A DNA stretch of 64,000 bases, taken from NCBI GenBank assembly GCA_020740775.1, contig JAHEWK010000002.1:1612001-1676000 (forward strand), read 5' to 3'. The position numbers and the translations under genes are program-made. The DNA is from Ilyonectria destructans. Taxonomy: Eukaryota > Ascomycota > Sordariomycetes > Hypocreales > Nectriaceae. The notes below the pieces were generated by a model. The model made no database searches. It saw nothing but the letters and a program-made list of their open reading frames with translations, and was not told the DNA's origin. Of the stretch, positions 49,729 to 61,943 are shown piece by piece. Within the stretch, counting starts at the first letter, position 1. The number at the start of each line of letters is the position of its first letter.

Positions 49729-50148
49729 TGTTGAGGGTGCAGATGGCGGGTTATGGCAAAGGAGAGGCCCGGCGTTGAAGGAGAAGGGAATAAATCCAAG
49801 TCATACGAGGCCGACAAATTCAAGTCCGCTGCCCATCCGATGGGTCTCGGCGCTCGCGCTCTCGGGTTTGTAGCGCATCCGCCCCGAATTATTAAGGTCG
49901 GCGGCCCTGGAGCGACACTGGTGCGCTGGAATAAGGCGCCGTTGATAGGCGGGTACCCGCTGGACTGTTCTGCAGGGGTCCCCTCCCAGGCCCACTTCTC
50001 ACCGCCAAATTTTTGCACGGCAGAAAATTGAAAAAAAGTGCCTAGCCCACCAAGCACGGAAGGTCGCAGCTTCAAGCCGGATTCGCGATCCTACGACGAC
50101 GACCAGACCCACGACCGCAATCAGCAAACCCACCACTCTTCGCACAAG
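49729..50148. promoter_or_regulatory. Divergent promoter region between COX15 and UTP14
   Basis: 420 bp between the two start codons, which must hold both promoters. The UTP14 frame stays open upstream of its first ATG to about 50038 but without an ATG. No TATA box or recognised factor site was identified with confidence. Confidence 0.5.
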
Positions 50149-52932
50149 ATGGGTGGACGACAGGCCCACGGCCGCCCCCTGACGGCAGGCCCCAAGACGA
50201 AGGCCAACGCCAACAACAAAAAGTCCAAGGCCCGGTCGCAGAAGAATGCCCTCGATGCCTTTGGCATTGCCCAGGAAAAGTTTGCCCCGAGACAGAAGCA
50301 GACGCCCCGAGCGAGAGAACTGGATGCCGAGATCGAAAGGAAGCACGGCCGGGACGATGACGAGGATGAAGACGAGGACGAGGAGGAAGAAGAGCCTCAG
50401 AGGAAGAAGGCCAGACCCAGCCGATCCACCGGCGACGATGCCGATGACGGCAGCGACAGCGAAGGGAATGAGTGGCGACTGGGAGGTCTGCGAGACGACG
50501 ACGAGGACTCTGAGATTGAGAGTGACGACGCTTTTGGCGACAGCGACCAGGAGAAGATGAAGGGATACACATTCCGTGGTAGCAAGTCAACCCAGAAGGT
50601 AGGATCTCTCGCCGCAGGAAGTTCGGGACCATACTAACAGGTAAAAGGATGATGACTCTGACGATGACTCGCAAGATGACGAAGGAGAGACTCTTGGCGC
50701 AGAAGCCATCGACTTGGCGACTGCACTCGACCAATTCGAAGAGTCTTCAGAAGAGGAGCCAGATAGCAAGGAGCAGTCTGGCTCTTCCGACTCAGACGAC
50801 GATGCTTCAGACGAGTCTGAGGAGGATGACGACGGCGATAGCGACGACGAGGAAGCAAACCCCGAGAAGCTACAGGCTCTCCAGGGTTTGATCGCCGGCT
50901 ACGGAGGAGAGGAGGAGGAGGACCAATCCAAGACCAAGGCAAAATCGAAAATCAGCCTCAGCGACCTAGGACTGAGCGGCATCAACGACCAGAATGTGAA
51001 GAAGTCCATGAAACTCTTGAATAAAGAGGAGAAGGAGACACGGGCCGGCGCCACGAAGAAGCTGGATATTCCTCTCGCGAGGAGGGAGCAGGGCCGTCTA
51101 GACAGAAGTGCTGCCTACGAAAAGACCAATGAGACTTTGGACAGATGGAACGAGACTGTGAAGCAAAACCGAAGAGCAGAGCATCTCGTCTTTCCTCTCG
51201 CTCAAAACTCAGCGACTGCTGGTCTTGATACGACCGAGATCCAGCCCCTTACCACCAAGAACCCGACCAACGAGCTGGAGTCTGCAATTATGGGCATTAT
51301 GGCGCAGAGTGGTCTGTCTCTTGACAAGCCTCAGAAGCCGAAGGAGAAGGAGTTCGACGACGAGGGCAATGAGATGTCCCGAAAGGAGGCTCTAGCTCGG
51401 AAGCGGATGGAGCGTGAACTGAACTCACGGGAGACAAAACGAGCAGCGCGCATCAAGAAGATCAAGAGCAAGGCCTACCACCGTGTCCACCGGAGACAGC
51501 GCGAGCGTGATGAGATTGCCACTAAGGAGGCTATGGAGGAGGCCGGTGAGATCGACTCTGAGGAGGAGCGCGAAGCTCAGGACCGCCGACGAGCCCTTGA
51601 GCGTGTTGGTCAACGTCACAAAGAGAGCAAGTGGGCCAAGATTGGAGGAAAGGCGAAACGAGCTGTCTGGGACGAGGATTTCCGGACTGGACTGACAGAA
51701 ATGGCCCGCAAGGATGAGGAGCTTCGAAGGAGGAAAGAAGGCAGATCTGGACTGGACGACGACTCCAGTTCCGATAGTGGCTCGGATAATGGCGATGCGT
51801 CGCTACGAAAACAGCTCAGGGAGTTGGAAGAGGAAGACGATGAGCCTCAAACGGGATTGATGGGCATGAAGTTCATGCAAAAGGCCGAGGCGGCCAAGAA
51901 GCAAGCCAACGATGCACTTGTCAAGCAGATTCGACGAGAGCTGGACGGCGAAGAGTCAGATGACTCTGGCGATGACGATCAGAAGGAAGAAGTAGGCCGC
52001 CGACAGTATGGCGCCGCTGAGGGAAAGCCATTCACCCCTGCTACCGAATCCTCATCCAGAGCTGCCAAGAAGCGAAGATCGGGCAACAATGATGACGACG
52101 ACGACGAAGTGATGATAACCACCAACGCCTCGAAGACGGATGTGCCCAAGACCACATCGACTAACTTGTTGGCATCTGCCGGTGCCTCAACTGCAGGAGC
52201 ATGGTCCCGCGGCGAGACCCGCCGCAAGAAGAAGGGTCAGTCCAGTTCACGCATTGAGGATCTTGATCTTACTGCCAACGTCATCGTGGCCTCTCGACCC
52301 AGCAAGTCAAAGTCAAAGTCCAAAGCAACGAATGGCGCAACTCAGGATGATGCCGACTCTGATGGCTCGGACATGGATCAGCATCTCCCCATGGCAATTC
52401 GTGACCAGGAGATGGTAGCGCGTGCGTTTGCCGGAGAGGACGTCGTGGGGGAGTTTGAGCGCGAGAAGAACGAAGTGGCCGAGGCCGACGACGACAAGGT
52501 CATCGACAACACGCTTCCAGGCTGGGGCTCATGGGTCGGCGAGGGTGTCAGCAGCCGTGAGCAGAAGCGCCACCAGGGCCGCTTCTTGACCAAGGTAGAG
52601 GGCATCAAGAAGAAGAACCGCAAGGATGCCAAGCTGGATAAGGTCATCATCAACGAGAAGCGGGTCAAGAAGGTAAAAATCCCCTCACTTCCATCAACTC
52701 CTACATATGTCACCATTATGATGACCACATATGCTAACTTATTCGACAGAACGACCGCTACCTCTCCTCACAGCTCCCCCACCCCTTCGAGTCACGCGAG
52801 CAGTACGAGCGTTCGCTACGCCTGCCTGTGGGACCCGAATGGATGACCAAGGAGACGTTCCAAGACAGTACCAAGCCTCGTGTGATCATGAAGCAGGGCA
52901 TCATCGCGCCCATGTCCAAGCCTATGATATAA
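50149..52932 (+). CDS. UTP14: U3 snoRNA-associated protein Utp14 (small-subunit processome)
   Basis: Nucleolar component of the SSU processome, needed for 18S rRNA maturation; in yeast it activates the helicase Dhr1. It has 885 residues. Exons are 50149-50598, 50648-52672 and 52750-52932; introns are 49 and 77 nt. The intron 1 acceptor is at 50647, because the nearer AG at 50640 breaks the frame. Met at 50149 opens MGGRQAHGRPLTAGPK, as in fungal homologues. Long acidic Asp/Glu/Ser tracts alternate with Lys/Arg-rich stretches. Conserved blocks include DIPLARREQGRLDRSAAYEK, NPTNELESAIMGIMAQSGL, KIKSKAYHRVHRRQRERD and LPGWGSWVGEGV near residue 774. The last exon gives the family's closing HPFESREQYERSLR..PVGPEW and ends KPMI. 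Confidence 0.96.
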
Positions 52933-53975
52933 ACAATAGACACTGCTGCCACTACTGGCAGCCTCTCACCACGAATACCAAAATCTTTCTTCTTTCCACT
53001 TTCTGCCGCTGTAGCTTACGTGATGACGGCCGGCTGGGCCCAAAGCAGCTTGACCGTTGACCCTTGTGTCCTCGGTGGCAAACGTAGGGAACCCTATAGA
53101 GTCAAATTGTCCTTCCTCCCCCAGGAACATGTGGAGGACTGGCATTTAACGTAATGGGATATATAATATCTGCTTGCTACATTCGTTGGGCATCTGCCCC
53201 TTCAAGTTCGATTCTCGTTGAAAAGAAATCAGAAAAAAAAACAAGAGAAAAAAAAGAACCAAGAGAAAAAAAGACCCAAGAAAAAAAGACCCAAGAAAAA
53301 ACAAACACCAAAAGAAAAAGAAAAAAAGAGAAAGAAAAAAGACAAAAAAAAAGGTCAAACAAGAGAGCGAGAAGCCATATAAGCCATATGATTGAATATT
53401 TTTGTCAGTCAGTTCGAGACTCTTCCTCCGTGAACTGACACTCGTTGTAATTTTGTATTATACTCGTAAGGATTCCTCGGCGACTTCAAAGTAACCTGGG
53501 TGAATACTGGTCAGAAGACAAGATCCATGCTAGCTAGGGCACCTTTCGACCTCTTCTTTCTAACCGATAGCTCTCTAATTGGCAGATCTTGTCTATCATC
53601 TTGTTTTTAATTAATGATTGCGTGCTTGTAGGCTGCTCAAGTGTTATCAGTCTTGCTATGTGATCTGTTACTCTAAGGATCGAAAATTAACATAATGGGA
53701 CATTTGTTCTGATCTACTTGCTAAGTTGGCTACCTGCCACGTGAAACCCGGTCATACTTTGATGGGCCTGGATTGATCTCCAGTTCCATACGCCGTGTTC
53801 AGATGCCCAGCGACCTAGTAGCCTTCCATCTCAGATCCTATAACCATGCCAGGAAATAATGATTGCGAAACGGGAACTAAGATCGGACTCGAATTAAAGA
53901 GACAGAACCAACCCTCTCCGGACCAGCAACCCATGCTGGTGCGTCTGCTCTTGGAGCACTCCTCCAGGCGGCTCG
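52933..53975. other. Intergenic region with a purine tract
   Basis: 1.04 kb, AT-rich. It contains the strongly purine-biased tract 53220-53364 listed separately and a B-box-like stretch near 53205-53215 that I could not fold into a tRNA. No gene supported. Confidence 0.5.
53220..53364 (+). repeat. A/G-rich low-complexity tract
   Basis: About 145 bases, almost purely A and G with scattered C, containing imperfect 15-16 base units of the form aaagacccaagaaaa near 53255-53300. It keeps a Lys/Glu frame open on plus and a Phe/Leu/Ser frame on minus purely by composition. It lies 290 bp downstream of the UTP14 stop. Confidence 0.85.
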
Positions 53976-54944
53976 ATGGCACCAAACACTCCACCAAAGC
54001 TTTCTTCTTCTGAAGCCTATGTATCTGACCTCGAACAAAAGTTGAAGAGTGCGAAAAAGGATGTAGACGAGGAAAGAAAACACCATGACCAGACCAAGAT
54101 TGCCCTCCAGAAGAAAGAAAAACAGGCTGGCGACGTGTGCAACCGCTGGAAACAGACTGCCCTCGAGCTAAACGCTTTTGTACGCCAGAACCAGGTGTCG
54201 ACCAATTGACCGACGATGAGATTCACCAGAAGGGTCGACAGCTCCGAAACGACATTCGCAATTTTGTCATCCAGCATGTTGCAACCAACAGAGATCAAAG
54301 GATCTCTCCAAACTCGATTAGATTCATGGAAAGGTTCCTCCAACTTCCCCAACACGCCACGGAGACTTATCTGAGATCTCCGGATATGCGTCCTGCTGTA
54401 GTTCGAGCTTTTCTGTGGGCGTTCATTAATTTCCGTTTCTTCGACCTCGCATTTTCCTGGGCACCAATTATCGCAAGCACAAGCACCCAAATATTGGGCA
54501 TCATGGCCCTGGATGAGAAGCAGGCTAGAGCTGATCGCAAATTGGTGGCCAAGGCCTACGTTCAACGGCTTTGCGAGCACTTACTCCCGCTGTTCTCGTC
54601 TAAAAGTCAAGTCGTGGAGAACCATCTCCTCCATATCATCGACTGGAGTCTAGAACTGGGCAAACAATTTGTCAGGCAAGTTGCCCATATTTCTCGGAAG
54701 TTCGCCAGTACGCCTGGCCCATTCAACCCCGACACCATGACACTGGAAGGCGGTCAGAAGCACACAGGTGATGGTCAAGTCATATTAGTACTCGCCCCCG
54801 CTTTAGTTAGGAGCAGCAAGTCTTCTGGGGATGGTTACGATATAACAAGAGTTGATGAAGATGGAGGTTGTTTGTGAGCCACAGAGCAGTGGCATAGCAC
54901 CAGAGAGCTCACATAGACGTGGTAAAGGAAAGGGACATAGATGA
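53976..54944 (+). pseudogene. Lineage-specific coiled-coil protein gene, probably frame-broken
   Basis: Looks like one gene read in three segments. Segment 1 (53976-54194) encodes a coiled coil, SEAYVSDLEQKLKSAKKD onward, ending NAFVRQNQ. Segment 2 continues in the -1 frame from 54194 (GVDQLTDDEIHQKGRQLRND) through a helical region to LAPALVRSSKSSGDGYD near 54841. Segment 3 returns to the first frame from 54846 (QELMKMEVVCEPQSS) and ends at 54944. One base seems missing near 54194 and one extra near 54845, so the net frame is restored. No GT-AG intron fits the first join, because the two reading segments abut. From memory it resembles a family of hypothetical proteins common in Hypocreales (coiled coil, then an LR..IRNF..Q region and a late K-MEV-CE motif); I cannot name a function. 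If the two sites are sequencing errors, the gene is intact (about 320 residues). Confidence 0.6.
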
Positions 54945-56545
54945 GTCAGCAATTCCGCGTAGAGCTCATGGGTGAGTTGCTGATATCTGCATGAGACGCT
55001 ATAGAAGGGAGACACTTCTCTCAATAATCCCCATGTAGAAACAAGGTTGTGATATCTCATTTGCATGTTCCCTTGTAGAGTGAAAGGCACTGCGTGACAG
55101 CTCTGTGGACGAGTCGCAACTATGCACATCGTCAAATAAACTAACTAGACCCATACAAACACGAAGCGAAATACCTCGTCTTTTATTTGAGAAGCTTTCT
55201 GTTGAGCCCTTTCAACTCAAATCGGCTTTGTAGCTCATATGTACACCCCCTGTTCCTGGCGTTCGCAACTTACTCTAAATTTTCTTTTAGATCATACTAT
55301 GGAATCAACACCCCGGTTCACTACGTCACCGCAGCCATTCAAAATCAAACCCCTGCTCAGAACACTAAGAGCCAAAATCATCCTTTGTCACACGTGTGAG
55401 GCTTCCTCGGTGCGGTTGGTGGTAAGTTAGCTACCACCTTGACAAAGAAGAGCCAAGGACGCCTAAAGCCCCATCTTTGAGCCTTGCAGCCTGAATATCC
55501 CAACCGCTAAGCCCTGACTGGAAACCCGCCGTTTGCCTATCATGCTTGATACCCCATGCACTTGTGTACCTGCGGACGGCTCTAGTGCTGCAAGTCAGAC
55601 TTTGTCGTGTAATGTGCGACTTTGGCTGGTCGCCTCGTGATGCAATAGCTTAGTTGCACTTGTTCTGCACGATAATCATAACGTCGGACTTTGGTGCGGG
55701 GTTTCGGCCGGCAGTCGCCTCACTTCTCTTTGGATTTCGGCTGAAACAGAAAAAAGAAGCCACAAAAACAAAGAAAGAATGGTAGTACGACACGTCATCT
55801 GTAAAGGTCAAGGCATTACAGGGAGACGGTCGTTTTGCCTGTCACACTTGCCGTGATTTTAACTCGTCCATTCTCCTGGATCAGAGCAACGGAAACGAGC
55901 AGACACGATTGAAATGTTTACTTCGATGGCAGCGATTTATTCAAAGAAGCTTTTCTTGACTAGGTAGATACGTACGGAGACAAGCAGCCAAACAATCTGG
56001 CCCACCCTTTCAAGCCCTTTTTAGAACTAACGTCTTCTTTTCTTATTGATCTCTTGTCTTCCCACTTCCAGACTTTGCAGCCCCAACGATATACAAAGAG
56101 AAAAGGAAACTAAAAACACGCGCAATCAGAGGCGTACTAAGATGAGACATTCCGAATATTTTTGACATAATGAAAACACGGGCGTGAATACGCAATGCAA
56201 CGTCATCGATCCTTTTGATCCTCGCCAATCACTCATCAAACACTCCTCTCTACCTACCTTCCCATTTCCGTCCTTTGTCTGCTGGTCCCGCGCAGCATAC
56301 CTCTCCTACTAATACACGGACGAAAAATGAACCAAAGAAATTAGCACGGGTAGAACCGGATGGAGTTTTGTCTTGGATATATGGTCGTGTGATGCGACCT
56401 GGTTCCCGCACAGACCACGCTGCGCATGTTACAAAGTAGCCATAGCTACTTCAACGTATCGTATCGAGTGGTCCTATAAGGACCGAGTGACTGGTATAAG
56501 GAGGAAAATCGCGATATTTAAGGCGATTATAGTGGCAGAAATGCC
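54945..56545. other. Intergenic region before the Ca2+/H+ exchanger 3' end
   Basis: 1.6 kb, AT-rich, no open stretch above ~75 codons and no recognised feature. It is the shared 3' side of the frame-broken gene and the exchanger. Confidence 0.5.
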
Positions 56546-58200
56546 TTAGAAGCCGCTCTTAATGGCATCGCTGGGGGTGGCGTAGAATGCGAGGGCGATG
56601 ATGGAGTAGAGGCCAAGGAGCATGGCGCCCTCGAGGTAGTTGGACTTGCCATCTTGGACAGTGTAGGTGACAACGAGAACCGAAACGGCGAAGGCGACGG
56701 TCTGGACTGTGAAGAAGCAACGTCAGCACCGTAGCGCAGGAAGAAGAACATGAAATGTGGACTTACAGGTCTCGAAGTGGAGAGACATGTCACGGCCAAT
56801 GATCCAACCGACGATGACGAGGAAAGGAGTAACAAGGAGAGCAATCTGGATGCTGGAGCCAATGGCAACACCCATAGCCAGGTCCATCTTGTCTCGGGCC
56901 GCAACCACGACAGCAGTGACATGCTCAGCGGCGTTACCCACAATCGGAATCAAAATCAGACCAATGAAAGCCTTGCTGATGCCAGCAGTCTCAACCAACG
57001 GGTCAATGCTTCCAACGAGATAATCGGCGCAAATGGCGACAAGGATCGTAGTGACGACGAGAACGGCTCCGGCAGCAATGGGACCCATCATGGGTTCCTC
57101 GGGCTCGTGCTCCTCTCCATCCTGGTTCTCGGCATCGAACAAGTTGCTGTGGGTGCGAAGCTGGAAAATGAGGTACAGGACGTAGAGCAAGAGGAGAATA
57201 ATGGCGGTTCCGCGGGAGAGGGTGAGAACGCTCTTCATCTTGTCTTCGGAGCCACTCTGGTCAAGAACAGCGTAGAGCTAAGGGAAATTAGTCCACATCC
57301 ACGAGATTGAGAGCGAGGACTCAGATGACATACAGCGGCGGGAATAATGAGCGAGGCCGAGGCCAGAGTCATCATGGAACAAGTGGTCTGGGCAGTGGCA
57401 GAAGAAAAGGTCTGCTCCGTGCCATTACCAGACTCGCCACGGTGAAGAAGACCGCCAAGGAGGAAGCACATTCCCATAACCAGGAGCAGGTTGGAGAGAA
57501 TAGATCCCAGCATAGAGGCCTGGACGACTTCAATCTGGTTATCCCTTAGCGCAACAATGCTGACCTATTCAACAGTCAGCGGCCCAAGTTCCCAAATTCG
57601 TAGTGAGAGTAGAGTATAGGCGCACAATCAATTCGACGGCATTTCCGAAGGTGGCGTTGAGTAATCCACCCAAGGTTTCACCCAGCTTGATGGAGATTTC
57701 CTCGGTCGCAAACGAAAGCACGGCAGCGAGAGGGATGATGGCGAAGAAGTTGAGAGTGAAGACGGCAGTCGGGCTCCATTCCAGCTTACCGGCCACGATG
57801 CCGATGGGCACCATGATGAGAAGGAAGTTGACATAGTCTGCGTAGCGGAAAGACAAGGTTAGCAGTGGTTTTGGATGGCCGCATAGGCATGGAGCTCATG
57901 GGAAGCTCCCGGGGCAGATAGGTATAGTTTGGGGGCGGCGCAAAACGTACTGCTCAACAAGGTGATCTTGGTAACATGCCACATGTAGGCGAGGCTCCTC
58001 AGGACGAGATTCTCGTTGTCGAGACCGGGAGTGCGCTTGGAATCGAAGAAAAACATGAGGGCACCAGTGCCGTGGCGGACATGGAGGTGGCCGTTGCCGT
58101 TGCCGTTGGCATTGTGGGCGTGGCCGTGGGCGCCTGACGAAGTCCCGCCGTTGAGGAGCGGCGCCGTCTCGTCTGGCAGATGACTAGATTTGTTCGACAT
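56546..58200 (-). CDS. VCX1: Vacuolar Ca2+/H+ exchanger (CAX/Vcx1 type)
   Basis: Moves Ca2+ from the cytosol into the vacuole in exchange for protons. It has 454 residues (yeast Vcx1 is 411). Exons on minus: 58200-57951, 57837-57626, 57564-57334, 57277-56767, 56706-56546; all phases agree. The cytosolic N terminus is His/Gly/Asn-rich ([19 protein letters not shown], ~24-42). Eleven or so hydrophobic segments follow. The two signature alpha repeats are present: GNAVELIVS near 146-153 (c-1, split by an intron after ELI) and [11 protein letters not shown] near 343 (c-2). Each carries the Glu that binds Ca2+. An acidic loop ([11 protein letters not shown]) separates the halves as in CAX proteins. 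Long leader upstream: a GTAAGT donor at 59054 may mark a 5'-UTR intron, but its acceptor was not settled. Confidence 0.95.
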
Positions 58201-59004
58201 TGTGCGTCGGATTGAAAGGTTGAAAGATGGAAGAGCTGTTGATGGAGCGAATCAAGGCGCCGGCATGGTCAGCTTTGGATGGTTCTCGGGTGGGACGGGC
58301 GAGGCGGCGAGAGAGCAAGTGTAGGACAGGCAAGCAGCAAGCGGGTAGTAAAGAACAGGGATTGTGGCTTGTGTCTGGACCAGGTCGAGGAATTGCGACG
58401 GCGTGACTAGGGTGCCAGGATGTTGTGGAGGGGACCCTCGGCGCTTGTGTTTCTGTTTTGGATCTTGGACGAGTCTTCTCGGCAGGGCCCTTGTTTCGGG
58501 ATTGCTGGGACGCTGGTTGGGGGAGGCCAAGACGGATATGTGTGTGAGGAAAGGGAAACGAAGGAGAGATCGAAAAAAGATCGAAGGGGAGGCCAGGGAA
58601 TGAAATGCGCAGAAAAGCTAAAGGGAGGGGGGACAATCAAGGTAGAGCTAGTCACAAAGGTCGGGATGTGGTAGCAGCAGTAGCTTATTGACTACTTTGT
58701 GACTTCCACGATCGGGTAGGGGTAGCTTGACGCCTAGCACACATTCGATCTTCACCCGTTCACTTGGTCGGTGTGGAGAGTCGAGTATGTACCGGTAGTC
58801 CAGAAGTAGGCAGGGCAAGCAAGGTATGCAAGTTGTGTGTCTTGTGTTTCTGAGGCGGGCATTCGGGTGGCACCCGAGAGGAAGGAAAAAGGGTGGGAGA
58901 GAAGAGTTTGGGATGTGTGTGGCGTGGTTGAGGAGCTAATCTCGACTTGATTCCCAGCGTGGGTTTTGGATTTGAGATGGACGATCAAGAAACGCCAAGC
59001 CAAA

Positions 59005-59031
59005 GGCGAAGGAGGCGAAGGAGGCGAAGGG
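59005..59031. repeat. 9 bp tandem triplication, unit GGCGAAGGA
   Basis: Two perfect copies and a third whose last base differs, adjoining a G-run. It lies immediately downstream, in the minus-strand sense, of the candidate GTAAGT donor at 59054 in the exchanger leader. Confidence 0.8.
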
Positions 59032-59559
59032 GGAGAGAAAGGTCCAATACTTACAGACCATAACTAATCGAGGCTCGGCGGTTCCTGACTGCGGCAGCAA
59101 ACAGCGATGGTGGTCACTTGGCGATGATGACGATCTCTTTTTGGACAGCTTCTGAGACCCGGAAGGCCGGTAAAATGCCAAACACGGCTGGCCAGGAGGG
59201 GGGGAAAAGGGCACAGCAAGGTGCGGATGAAGGGGTAACCCAATGGAAGGGCAGTGGGCGTTGGTTCAGGCTGGTCTCGAACGCACTTTTGCACTATTGC
59301 TCCTTGCACAGCCTTGCGATTGCAATCAATCCGGGTCGGTATCGCGGTCTGCGATTGCGATGGCGTAGCTGGGATTCGATGTTGAAGGAGCTGAGGTGTG
59401 TCGAGCGTGACCGCGAGGCCGGCTGTTCAGTGTGGGAGGCCTCCTCCCTCCCCCACACCGTGCTGCAGGTCGCCGTGGGCGGGCCTGGGCCTCTCGCCTT
59501 GGCACAAGGGACGGGAGCCAAGACTTGCACCTCCCACCTGCGCAAGCCCGAGTCGCCAA

Positions 59560-60410
59560 GTACTGTTTAGGTACTGTTTACCTGGGTACTGCTGCGCGCC
59601 CGCTGCGTCCACTACTGTAATACTGCCTCAGTCAGCCATGTGCGCGGCCAGTGTGGAGAGCTCGCCGTGTGTCGCCGCGCGGGCGCTGCTGAACCGGACT
59701 GTAACTATGTATGTCATTATCTGTGCGATGCGATAGCCGCTTGCTCAGCCAATGCTCCCCAGCGATGACACCCCCTCCAAGTTGCACCCAATGAGTCCAA
59801 CCGTCCCGAGGTCCCCGTCCGTCCCCTCAGAGACCACGCCCGGGAACGCAGCGCAACGTCAGGTTTCGCCGGCCACACCTGAGCCTGAGCGGGCATCCAT
59901 AACAATCGACCTACCGCTCAACCCGCGCTGGCGCCACCCCGCAAAGACATCCCATAGCAACGCAGCAGGGGTGTGTCACTGTGTCACTGTCAGGTTGGCT
60001 GACAGGCCAGTCATGGTCGGGCAGTGAGAGTGAAGCGACAGGGGGCCCTGCTGAGCCAAGCCCGCTGGTCACTTGCTGGTCACTTTTGCGGCAGTGGGAC
60101 CATTGACCATTGACCATTGACCATGACGATTGGTAAAGCCCGCTGGAAGCTGCACACAAAGGGCGGTGGCTCAGCAGGCGGCGGCCGGCCACAAGCTCCG
60201 GACAAGCTCACAAGCTCACAAGCTCACAAGCTTCAGACAGGGTGCCACATCGTGCGGCCTTGTTTCTTCCGCTGGCCGAGTCAATTTCAACTCCCAGCCA
60301 TGGCGCAGTTTCTTGGCCTTGGGACCAACTAAAAGCTTATTTTTACGCGGAAGCACGAAGGGGACCAACCGGCCCACGTGTAGGTAGCCCCCCAATTGCC
60401 CCCAATTGCC
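59560..60410. repeat. Cluster of six short, unrelated tandem duplications
   Basis: Within 850 bp: GTACTGTTTA at 59560-59569 and 59571-59580; GTGTCACT twice at 59973-59988; GCTGGTCACTT twice at 60064-60085; GACCATT three and six-sevenths times at 60098-60124; ACAAGCTC four times (last base changed) at 60202-60233; CCCAATTGCC twice at 60391-60410. Units are 7-11 bp and unrelated to each other. Confidence 0.85.
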
Positions 60411-61943
60411 GACTAGGGAATATGAAGCTTGAATCTGGTTCGCAACTAGCCGTCGTATCGCTGCATGGTTGGGCGTCATGACCTAAGCCATGCAATCAAT
60501 CAACATCGTCATTACACGGAGCACTACGTACATTCAGCCGATCACCAAGACTTCCCAACCACGCGAGATTCATCACCACCTGCGCCATTCCGGTGAACCC
60601 GCTCCCATTCCCCCTCCAATCCCGGCTCTGGAACATGTCCCTAAACGCTGCCCGGCGTACGAAGCAATGTTGGCTGAGTTCTCCCTGCCCGGGGTAACGA
60701 TGTCACACGCACGCTCTCTACCGCTCTGCCGCAGCAAGGAACAAGGACCAGCCATGCACCTTGCTGCGGCACCCTGGCAACCTTATCGATAACAGCTTCA
60801 TCCAAAACCACTTTAACGCCATGTCCCCTTCGTATTATCGTCTCCGAATGATATTACAACCAACATCACGAATGTTGGAGCCATTGCACGGTTCAATAGC
60901 AATGGCCACATTCATCCCCCCGTTCCATCAATCGCTTAAAAAAAACTCGTCAACCCACGGCCGCGCACCGCTCCCCTCAAATATTAACTACTCCACCCAA
61001 AAAAACCGGAAGGACGCTTGGCACTCCACCGATTAGACCCATAAACCCAATCCCAGGGCAGTGTTTTTTTTTTGCCTCATTTTCGCCCTGCCTTGGCAAT
61101 CGAATCGTCGTAACCCTGACGCCGATCTTTGGACTGTCTGTCACTCCGCCTGTGGCATTGCTCCATCCTCCGCCTCATCCTTCCGTCATGTCACCCTCGA
61201 ACAGTGGTTGGCCCAGGACCTCCCGCTCTGCGGCCATTCCGCCGGATGTTCGGGAATGCGCTCATATTTCTTGTCTCCATCTCCCTCTTCAAGTCCAAAC
61301 ACCGTCAGTACCGTATTCTTATTGCCAAGACATTAGCAACCGCGTAATCTCCAAAACAATCCCCTTTAAGACAACTTGTCCTGAGAGCCAAGTTTGATTG
61401 GACGACCGGCAAGCCTAGTTGTCTCTCCTGCTGTAATCTGATTCTGCAATTTTCTGATTCTCGGCTCGTCTCACTGCTTCATAGGTAAGGTAAGGTAGGA
61501 CCTAACGTACTTTACAAAGTACTACAACTGTGTAAAGAAAAAACACCATGGTAGGTGTGCATGAATGTGTAGTCGGCGGGTGCTTTCTAGTCTTCCCATC
61601 CCCTGTAACGCCGACGCAGTGTAGTCCCATGGAACCCAATTATCTCCAAATGTACAAGGCAAACAAACTGTCGCAGAGGTATCGCATCCAAATCCGCCCA
61701 TGCCAACCTTCTATCCCGCTTCTCACGTCCTTATCTCTTCCACGTGCCAATGTTAACCGCTAATGCCCAAAACACGATGCTTGCTGAGGATGCTGATGTC
61801 GATGCGTATGTCAACTTTCCAAAATTGGTGCAATATCCTCGGTAGTGATTATTCGCCCACGCTCACATGTGTCACGGAGCCATTGGCCAAAGTCTTGTGT
61901 CTGGACTCCTCACGTGCCACATACTGAGGTTGCTGGTATCAGC

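Larger units (their letters stand above)
58201..61943. other. Long intergenic region between the exchanger and GH81 genes
   Basis: 3.7 kb. The first ~1 kb is the promoter and probable leader of the exchanger. It contains a 9 bp triplication (59005-59031) and, at 59.56-60.41 kb, a cluster of unrelated short tandem duplications listed separately. Open frames reach 150 codons (59118-59570) but overlap on both strands without bias. No gene or RNA supported. Confidence 0.5.

Noticed and set aside
53205..53215. B-box-like AGTTCGATTCT, possible tRNA
   Set aside because: The flanks do not pair into acceptor or D arms at tRNA distances, and no A-box is positioned correctly.
59118..59570. 150-codon plus-strand frame
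   Set aside because: Overlaps several frames on both strands and runs into the short tandem duplication cluster; no domain.
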